This document shows positions 53,660 to 61,188 of a DNA stretch of 64,000 bases, in pieces. Below the pieces are notes generated by a model that was not told the origin of the DNA, did not search any database, and was given only the letters and a program-made list of their open reading frames with translations. The position numbers and the translations under genes were made by a program. Within the stretch, counting starts at the first letter, position 1. The number at the start of each line of letters is the position of its first letter. This stretch comes from Rhyacichthys aspro (taxonomy: Eukaryota > Chordata > Actinopteri > Gobiiformes > Rhyacichthyidae): assembly GCA_036850595.1 (NCBI GenBank), contig CM072165.1, forward strand, positions 11,170,109 to 11,234,108. The letters are read 5' to 3'.

Positions 53660-53892
53660 TCACTTGATGGGGACGGTGGGGGAGCCGGAGCGGTGGAAGT
53701 GGATGTTCTGCCACTTGCTGTCTCGACGGTGCCAGATGCGTGTCTCCTCCGACTGCATGGTGCGGGGCAGGCCGTTACTGTCGATGTACTGCGTCAGGCG
53801 GATGTAGGCGATGCACGCCGCCTCGTCTCCGATCAGGTGCACGTGTGGGTTCAGCAGGATGGTGTGGATGGGCTGCTTCCCTTTGGACAGAG
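53660..53892 (-). CDS. camk2d: camk2d last coding exon (hub domain C-terminus)
   Basis: Starts after a gtgctcag acceptor and completes a split Ala codon (N-A-L-S-K). It encodes the hub strands with [20 protein letters not shown] and [12 protein letters not shown]. It stops at TGA 53662-53660. The ATCAA/GTGAGA sequence overlapping the stop is a plausible donor; using it would change the last residue from Lys to a split codon. Confidence 0.94.
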
Positions 53893-56800
53893 CTGAGCAC
53901 ACAAGACAGAAACAGTATTACCACTTTGTTATTATTATTATTATTATTATCATCATCAGCATTTGTTTGTTTAGCATTTATTTATTTATTTTTGCTGACG
54001 ATGGGTCTACCCTCTTTTGTTACACCCTACGCAACCTGCAACACACACAAACACTCACCAGCAATAAATTAATGTAATGTCTATAATGTTTTGTTCTTTG
54101 TGTGTTGTCCCCAGTCAATTATTGTCACTGTCTTCTAAACTGTTTGTTTGAACAGAAAAAAAATCATAAAAAAAAGAAAAGCGCTATTTGAAAAGAAAAA
54201 AAAAAGAAAAAGTGTCATGTGTTATGTCATGTCAGTAATAATGTATTTTTAAGTAAATAAAATGTAGTGACATTACACACCAAAAATATTCTAGTTTGCT
54301 TGGTTCATTTTGGGCAACTGTAAAATCAAATCAAACAGTATTACTACTATTACAAGCCTTTGATAAACAGGCTCCACATAAGTCCATAGTCTATCCAAGT
54401 AAATTGCCAACTTTGACACCAGGCCAGTCTTATGTCTTCGTTTGCTTAAGGATTTATCCCGACAAATAAGTGGGAGTATTGCTGCCCATGTATTAATATG
54501 GACAGATGAATGTGATGATGGTAGAAAACCAGCTCCAGACCAGGTGTCAGAACTGCACTGTTAAGTTACCATTCTCAAAGTAGAAGCGGTGGAAGTCTGT
54601 GCCCTCCACCAGGTTCCCCAGCGCTTCAGGTTCGAACGATGTCAGCCCGGGGTCACAGATCTTCCTACAGAAGACACACTGGTTACGTTCATCCGCTCCG
54701 CACCTGTCTGTAAACCTTTCTCCTGTTCAAACTCACGTGTACGCCTCGAAGTCTCCGTTATTGATGGCCTCGATGAGCTGCTCTGTCACTTTAATGATCT
54801 CCTGCTTCCGAGCTGAGGACACAAGCTGCTGTTAGCCTCACAAATCACAACAACTTACAGTTAAATGGATAAGAAGAAGTGCGTAAATGTCACAAAACGG
54901 ACACGTCAAAACACAGACACTGAGGAAATTGGTTCACGTGGACCAGACGAGACGACACCGACGTTACCTTTCATGCTAAGAAGGTAAGCTAGGAGACAAA
55001 CAATAAGAGGTCACATTGACAGAAGACAGAGTGCATCAGTCTGACCTTCCTCGGCCTGCATCGAGCCGTTCTCTGGACATTTCCTCATCTGAGTACTAAC
55101 TGACACTGCTGTGGGTAAAAACACCAGAGCCAGGGCCCAGAGGGGACACATGCTGCTGTCTACTCACTCAGGAACAGAACAAGCTCTAGATAAGGCCCCA
55201 AACTGCCTCCTCGTCTCTGATTGGTCAATGAGTCTCTACCCCTAATGCAGCAGGTTCACGGTGGACTGAACGAACAAACAGTGAACCTGCTTTAACCTGA
55301 CCTGCGCATGGCAGAGTTCATCTTCAGATTGCTTACATCATACATTTTTATGCAACTAGTTTCATTTTTATTCAACTTTAAGATAAGCATAAAACGTTGT
55401 ATTTGTATTTGCATTATTTGAAATTCATCAGTAGTTGTTATTAGCTACATAGAAAGGAAATATCATTATTGATGACGATTTCTAGTGTCATGTTAACATA
55501 GCTTGAAGACTCCCTCTTCACACTCCACAAATAATTAAGAATGTTTGATTGTGCTACAAATAACTCATCTCAGTTCATTTGAAAACGTGTGCATCTCGTG
55601 ACAGCTTGTGACCAGCAGATGGCGCTACAGGACAGTCTAAGACTAATGTTCAGACTACTTTACATGGTGCTAGATTCACTAGGTTCCTAACCAGGGTCTT
55701 CATGTCTTTTAAATCAAACAGGTCAAACTCAAGGTCTGAGGGCCAAATGCAGCCCTTTGCTACATTTTATTTGGCACATAAATATATTTGGTAGGTGTTA
55801 TTTTTGGGGACTTTGCACTGTAATCAACAAGACAAAAAGGTGCTAAACTATTCAAAAGACATGTGATAGGGAAGAATGTCATCCTACAAATAGACAAAAT
55901 GAGACTTAAAGGGGCCACCATTTTAAAGTGACCAAAGTGGGGCTTAAAGTGAGGACAAAGTGGCAGAAATTGAAGTGAATTCACAAAATGATGCGTGAAA
56001 ATGGAGGTAATTCATGTTCATTCAAGACTCCAAGTGTCAATCTTCGGCCCCTGAATGGATTCTTATTTACTATTGCGGCCCCTCACCACTTTGAGTTTGA
56101 CACTACTGATTTAAATCAAATGCAACCCTGTCTACAAAAAGCCAATCCTATTTAATGTATTTTTGAGAATCTTTAAAACCCAAAAATTTCAAGATATTTT
56201 TTTTCTTTTTCGTCAAATGTCACAGTTATCTAGTTATCTAGATGGGAAGGCAAATGTAGAGCTAATTCTACTCTCATCATCTAGCGCTGGACACTTACAC
56301 TTGGAGTCCTGGGGGCCCAGACGAGGCAGGGGCCCCTCGCTCTGTGCATAAGTGTGTTGAGGGCCACAGTGGCATGTGTGGGAGTGGTCAGGGCTAAAGA
56401 GCAGATACACAGAGGCACAGAAGAGCAGCAGGTACGCAACAACTAACGCCCAGAGGATGTACAGGCAGCACTGCTCTCCACTGGGATACACAGAGGGACA
56501 CAGACCCAGACTAGACCAGGACCAAGACCAGGACCACGGGAAGGAGGAAGAAGAAGAGGAGCAGCAGGAGGAAGAGGAATAAGAGTGATGAAGGAGTGGG
56601 CTGTGAGGATCTAAGTGTTGGAGGTGGAAGATTTGGGGGCTGGAGGAGCCAGAGTTTTCAGAGTCTAAAGGACGATGGACGAAGACATGAAGACAGAAAT
56701 AGAAACAGAAATGGAAAAAATGAAAGATGAAATGAATGAATGTATGGAGCTGGAAACAGATGGTCAGAACAGGAATGAAAAATATGAAAAGATGAAAGAC

Positions 56801-59800
56801 CCCAGTCTGGATTTTTGTTACCATTTTACATTTTCTGTATTTGAAGCACATCAAAGCACACAACCTGGAGATACCGTTTCAGGTTGAGACTTTTTAAGTA
56901 CTGTTTTGTTGAGGGACACTATCAAAGCCATTCAGGACAAGTGGAAGAGAACAGAAAGCTGTGACATGCAAAGTCAAGCAACATGCTGAAATATTATATA
57001 AGAAAACATCCTAACACACAGTCAGGCAAAGACACAAGCAGCAACATTAAGAACATTCTGTTCACTGTCCACTTAGGTGAGAGTGTAATTACCTCTCACG
57101 TCTTCATCCTCGATGGTGGTGTTGGCGCTCTCGCTGGAGCCCTGTCAGAGACAAACACCACAGATCAGGTGACCTTTAAATGGCACTTTTATCAGCCTCA
57201 CACTTCATCACATCACTCAAGCAACAACTAGTAACCATCTGTGGAGTTTGTTTTTCGATTACTATTCAGATGACTAAAGCAGGCTCTTCTACCTAACACA
57301 GGTTTCTTTACCCTGACTATTAGTGTCTATGTGTTCCACTGATGCTTTATAAACTTTGGTGGAACATTTCTGGCCATTAGCAACAATCATGCTTTATGCT
57401 TTCTGAACTCTGACCTTTTCCAATATACATTTACTTTGGTCCACTCCTTTTTACACCTGCAGACCAGGCCTGGACCTTTGGTACACTGTAAGCATGGGTT
57501 TGGTATTTCTATTGTAGTGTTAAAGTTGTAGAATAACAGACTGATGGACCTTTTACATACAATATACAAATTAGCATAAACGTAGTACTCTGCAAATGTT
57601 TTAGTCAGGTGTGAAGATATGTGGTAAAGAAGAACGCTGTCAACAGTATACAATTAGAATACAATTAGTATACAAAGTATAGGTTCTAGCTGGGATTACT
57701 GGTTTAGCCTAGTTCCTTTTGAGATTTGATGGTTTAGTTTAGTCCAGTTTAGTCTGATTTTTCTGGGATTCTCCAAATGTTTGAACAGAACCTGCCCAGA
57801 TCTTTTAAAATCTGAGACAGTGTTACTGCTACAACTGTTGCTGTTTTGAGACAAAATCACACCAATTCAGAATTGCCTTATGTTCTTTTACTTTGCATTT
57901 TGTAAACTAATAAAATCACCACCCTTTACAGTTTACTTTACTTTTAATATCCACACCCGCATAAAACTTGTGCACAGTACTGTAGGCGTATATGTTATCA
58001 AGTTACTGATAAATATAAACAGCACAGAACTGGGGTCAGGTCAAAGGGTAAAGCAAAAGTTTTCATCCCATTTTCCAGTAAATAAACTTCTCAGAGTGTT
58101 TTCTTGTGCTTGCATTTATCATGTGTAGCCTGTGTATGACATATCCAAACACAACACTGCTTTGCTACGAGGCATGAATTAAAAAATGGCACTTATGCTT
58201 CTACACCACGTACACTACACTATGAGCTGTACATGTCACTGCTCAAAGCAACACATACAGGCATGCAGACCCCTAAAGGGCTATCATATACAGTATATTA
58301 TAGAGCCACACATCTGCAGACACGCCACATGACTCGAGGAGGAGCTGTTATATCAGACACCAACAGCTTCGGTCTCTTATAGTTCCAACAACATGCATTC
58401 CCAACTGTACAAACAATGCTGCAAAGTCAACGCTTTACAACATTTCGGCAGGGCCATAGAAGATTTGTAAAACATGATCTTGAATGACCAGTAGTTACAA
58501 AGTAAAATGTAAATGCCACACTAGCAAAGTTAGAAAATGCTTGAGATTGTAAAACGGATGTATAAACATGCAACATTATGAGTTGAAAACATTGACACAG
58601 CATCACGACCAGAAGCAGCATTAAGGCACTACATAGTCACCACTCTGTCAGACTATAGCAGGCCGTCAGCTCTATACCTTGTTTCCATCTGCGGGGTTGT
58701 GGATTACTGTGGTTTGAGGCTCCTGGTTTCAAAAGGCAGAGAGTCGGAAGAAAGGACGGTGCAGAAGCAGCGGGTTAGACTGGTCTTACCAAAGAGCATT
58801 CAGTAAAACCATAAAATAAGACTTCAAACATCAAAGGAAATACAGAGTCAAAAGAAAACAAAAAAAACACAGAACTAGAAGACTGTAGCACAACTAACTA
58901 GCAGTAGTTAGCAGGCATCACTGAAAACACTGGACCTGAACATCAGACTAGATGGACTCACATGAACATAGACAGCTTCTCTGATACTAATACATGATCC
59001 ATACATACTGCACTACTGAGCTAATGGTGCATTCATGTGCTCCTCGGGAACTCGGGAAAACGTTTTTCCGAGTTGAAAAATGCAGCTCAGAAACTCGGGT
59101 GAGTCGGGGTTGCCCGAGATTCCATGTTGACGTTATTTTTATCATTAACATGGAGGAAAGCAAACGTTTAAGATATTTTTGTATTATAAGTCATTTAAAA
59201 AAGATTTCATACCAATAGTTTTACACATTAACAACTTGATAGTTTTTTGTCCATATAGGCTCATTTAGACTGTATACTAAGTTATGTATTTATTTATTTA
59301 CATCTGGTATTTAGAGGTTTCAACAAACGTTAGGCTACCTTTTCTTGAGCGCTACTAATAGACTAATAATGGCTTCTTTGACTGTATACATCCATGGATG
59401 GCATTAACTCTTTTAAAAATAACATCAGCACATTTTTGACTTTGCGTCCATCTTCCTTGTTGTTATGGTTCAGAATGTTCCGAGCTGAAATCACGTGAAC
59501 ACAACGAAGTCGGAAGAACGACTTCCTAACTCGGATACTCCAAGTTTCCGAGGAGCACATGAATGCACCATAAGAACATGAGGCAGGAAACTACACACTA
59601 GCACACACACACACTCACTTATGCCAATTTGGGGTGTACCAAGCCTAAACCCCTCTTATGAGGACAACACTTTTGAAATGGATCAGAGCTATACTGGCTG
59701 CTGAATGTGACACTGGGATTGCAAACATAATAAAACTCATTTGAGATCACTTTCATTTTTGAACAATTTCTGTTCCAAACCCTCAGATTGGGGACAGAGA

Positions 59801-61188
59801 ATCTTAAGGTACTATGTTTTTATTTCTAGGCCTGAATGTATGAATGCACCTAATTAAAAAAAAAAAACGCTTACACTGCCATTGATCTGTCGCAGCAGAC
59901 CACTGGAAATAGTGTCTATTTACATAAGAATGATGTTATGGGATTTGCATTGTGCTGCAGCTATATTTCCATTAATTAGGCCAGTCTTTGTTATTCATTT
60001 ATTCATGTTCTACCACTTAACCTTTATGGGACACAAGGGTGAAGCCTATCCTAGCTGCTTTGGGCGTGAGATGGGGTATATTTAAGACAAGTTAATCACA
60101 GGGTAACTCTACCTAGATTTACCAAGTCACCTGCATGTTTCTGGACGTTAGGAGAAAGTTTAGGTGCTGTCTACATGGTTAATAAAACTGTAGAAAAGCA
60201 TATCTATTCTGTTCTCTGAAACATCTGAAACATCATTGTCATGTAACTAGCTAAATAAAGCTAAATAAACTACCATTAAGATCCAGGACTTTTTAATTGG
60301 TCACAAAGTTTTTAAGGCTCTGATTGGAGAATTTATTTATTTATTTATTTTATTTTCTATTTTAATTTCCAATTATAAGGACATCATTGTCAATACAAGT
60401 CAAAATCCATATGCCGTGTGTACAAACATTAAAACATAAACATCTTACAACAACAATAAATGGTGAAAACCATAAAATTTCTTAATTGTATTACAATACA
60501 TGAAATCTTCGTCTAAAAAAAGTTAAAAATATATTTTAAATATTTGGACAACGGCACAATGTGAATCTCAAACAGAAAACACTTTATTTTGATTCAAGCT
60601 ATTTCTGCGATATGGACAGGCCATGTGTTGATGTTGCGATAAATAAACTGTGACATGGGGGCACACTGCGTTAAACTGTGCAGCCCTACAATATATTAGC
60701 TCAGGTGTATGTTAATAGAAGTTTATACCACATGTTCAACTTGGTTACCTTTAAATAACAATAATTTATTTGACCTTTTACCCTGTTGCATCTCTAAAAT
60801 GAACCTAATGAAACCAAAGTATGTGACAGAACCACTAAGTATCCCAACACATCAACAGAACGTGAGATTGGGAAACTTATCTCAGAAAATGCAATGGCTC
60901 CTGTTGGCCATTACCATCATCAACAACAGAGGAGTACGCAGCCCCTGTGCAGCAATGTGTTAGCAATAAAGCAACTCACACGAGCTGTACACAAACCAAG
61001 TATCGATCCAGAAGCGACGACATTCAAACACAGCTGCTTAAACAAGGCGGACGAGTAGAGTACAGACAGATACACATTCATGCAGACGAGCAGACAGACA
61101 GACGGACAGAGACAAGCAGGCAGTGTACCAGAGCAGGAGTGGGGACAGGCTCTTTGGGGCTGGTGACTACATTGGTCTTGTTGTTGAT
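53660..61188 (-). CDS. camk2d: camk2d: CaMKII delta, linker and hub domain (3' part of gene)
   Basis: Six in-window exons in transcription order: 61188-61129 ([20 protein letters not shown]), 58722-58678 ([15 protein letters not shown]), 57141-57093 ([16 protein letters not shown]), 54812-54737 ([12 protein letters not shown]), 54664-54570 ([16 protein letters not shown]) and 53892-53660 (ending [13 protein letters not shown], stop TGA). All have GT-AG borders and matching phases, giving 185 C-terminal residues. The first three are the alternatively spliced linker cassettes. The last three form the association (hub) domain that assembles 12-14-subunit CaMKII holoenzymes. The C-terminus [12 protein letters not shown] and the INNK/EPQTT linker words are those of the delta isoform. 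CaMKII phosphorylates channels and other targets on calcium/calmodulin activation. The kinase and regulatory domains lie beyond the right edge. A gtgaga donor embedded in the final AAGTGA could allow a longer alternative C-terminus, as in mammals. Confidence 0.93.
53928..53960. repeat. (ATT)n microsatellite in camk2d intron
   Basis: Run of ATT units followed by atcatcatc, just upstream (in the gene's direction) of the last coding exon. Confidence 0.85.
54570..54664 (-). CDS. camk2d: camk2d hub exon (95 bp)
   Basis: Acceptor ctgtag, donor GTAACT; phase 1 to phase 1. It encodes [16 protein letters not shown] and HRFYFEN, invariant hub-domain blocks. Confidence 0.95.
54737..54812 (-). CDS. camk2d: camk2d first hub exon (76 bp)
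   Basis: Acceptor gtcctcag, donor GTGAGT. It encodes [18 protein letters not shown] and GDFEAYT. Its phase 1 entry lets the normal linker exon (ends g at 57093) join as Ala-Arg-Lys, and it equally accepts the alternative exons at 55046 and 56299. Confidence 0.95.
55046..55151 (-). CDS. Candidate alternative first exon: hydrophobic leader fused to CaMKII hub (alpha-KAP-like)
   Basis: From ATG 55151-55149 the frame reads [19 protein letters not shown], a typical signal peptide or short membrane anchor. It continues [16 protein letters not shown] and stops at a GTCAGA donor (exon end 55046, phase 1). Joined to 54812-54737 it keeps frame (Glu-Ala-Arg-Lys-Gln-Glu) and predicts 169 residues: leader plus the whole hub, no kinase. 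A perfect CCAAT box (gaccaatcag, minus strand) lies about 70 bp upstream, as expected of a local promoter. Mammalian Camk2a makes a comparable kinase-less anchor (alpha-KAP) from an internal promoter. Alternative reading: tgtttttacccacag is a good acceptor, making 55108-55046 a symmetric 63 bp phase 1 cassette exon, with the hydrophobic stretch being a translated pyrimidine tract. Which of the two is right cannot be settled by eye. Confidence 0.45.
55152..55260 (-). promoter_or_regulatory. Possible internal camk2d promoter
   Basis: Minus-strand sequence upstream of the 55151 ATG contains gaccaatcag (CCAAT box, plus-strand ctgattggtc at about 55218-55227) and ttatct (GATA-type site, 55189-55194). 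There is no TATA box. The role is inferred from position in front of the candidate first exon. Confidence 0.35.
55612..55625 (+). promoter_or_regulatory. CTCF-like core motif in camk2d intron
   Basis: CCAGCAGATGGCGC matches all 14 positions of CCASYAGRKGGCRS. It lies about 400 bp upstream of the candidate internal promoter. Confidence 0.4.
55719..56112. mobile_element. hAT-like MITE with target duplication
   Basis: Inverted ends: left CAGGTCAAACTCAAGG; right, reverse-complemented, CAGTAGTGTCAAACTCAA. Both are followed by a GAGGGCC/GAGGGGCC block. The direct repeat TTTAAATCAAA flanks it at 55708-55718 and 56110-56120, and the abutting 8 bp (aaatcaaa) fits a hAT target duplication. It is about 390 bp with no transposase. 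It sits in the camk2d intron between the two alternative-exon candidates. Confidence 0.65.
56299..56480 (-). other. Candidate alternative exon with a membrane-spanning segment
   Basis: The minus-strand frame encodes GEQCC, then [20 protein letters not shown] and LLF (a convincing single transmembrane helix), then a Cys/His-rich tail and GPQDSK. It ends at a consensus GTAAGT donor (exon end 56299) in phase 1, the phase needed to enter the first hub exon. A long pyrimidine tract and tatcccag acceptor precede it at 56480. Used as an internal exon after 57093 it would hit a stop, because entry and exit phases differ. It therefore needs its own start or an unseen upstream exon. The frame stays open upstream to an ATG at 56863, but through low-complexity sequence. 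The LWALV run recalls the anchor of mammalian alpha-KAP. Confidence 0.3.
57093..57141 (-). CDS. camk2d: camk2d linker exon (49 bp)
   Basis: Acceptor tctctgacag, donor GTAATT. It encodes [16 protein letters not shown] plus one base, equivalent to the [16 protein letters not shown] segment of mammalian delta CaMKII. Confidence 0.94.
58678..58722 (-). CDS. camk2d: camk2d linker exon (45 bp)
   Basis: Acceptor ttgaaaccag, donor GTATAG. It encodes [15 protein letters not shown], 15 residues in phase 0, so it can be skipped without shifting frame. Confidence 0.94.
59025..59570. mobile_element. Harbinger-like MITE with TAA target duplication
   Basis: Perfect 23 bp terminal inverted repeats begin TGGTGCATTCATGTGCTCCT at both ends (left plus strand, right minus strand), and 5 of the next 6 bases nearly continue the match. 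TAA flanks both sides (59022-59024 and 59571-59573), the signature of PIF/Harbinger-type insertion. It is 546 bp with no transposase frame. The near-perfect ends suggest a fairly young copy. It lies within a camk2d intron. Confidence 0.8.
60490..60692 (-). mobile_element. Relic of a GGGCTGCAC-type DNA transposon
   Basis: On the minus strand it begins attgtagggctgcacagttt and runs through atttatcgcaacatcaacac and ccatatcgcagaaatagc. This is the word order of a very common vertebrate non-autonomous element that starts AGGGCTGCAC. No opposite terminal repeat was located. Confidence 0.45.
61129..61188 (-). CDS. camk2d: camk2d linker exon (60 bp), first camk2d exon in window
   Basis: Acceptor ctgtccctccag, donor GTACAC. 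It encodes [20 protein letters not shown], 20 residues in phase 0, equivalent to the [20 protein letters not shown] segment of mammalian delta CaMKII. Confidence 0.94.

Noticed and set aside
54972..54979. Possible 8 bp camk2d microexon (catgaaag) with good acceptor and GTAACG donor
   Set aside because: Its length is not a multiple of three, so inclusion between 55046 or 57093 and 54812 would shift the frame and destroy the hub domain.
56675..56887. Plus-strand Glu/Met/Lys-rich open frame opposite the camk2d intron
   Set aside because: It is the purine-rich strand of a low-complexity tract. No promoter, motif or splice context was seen.
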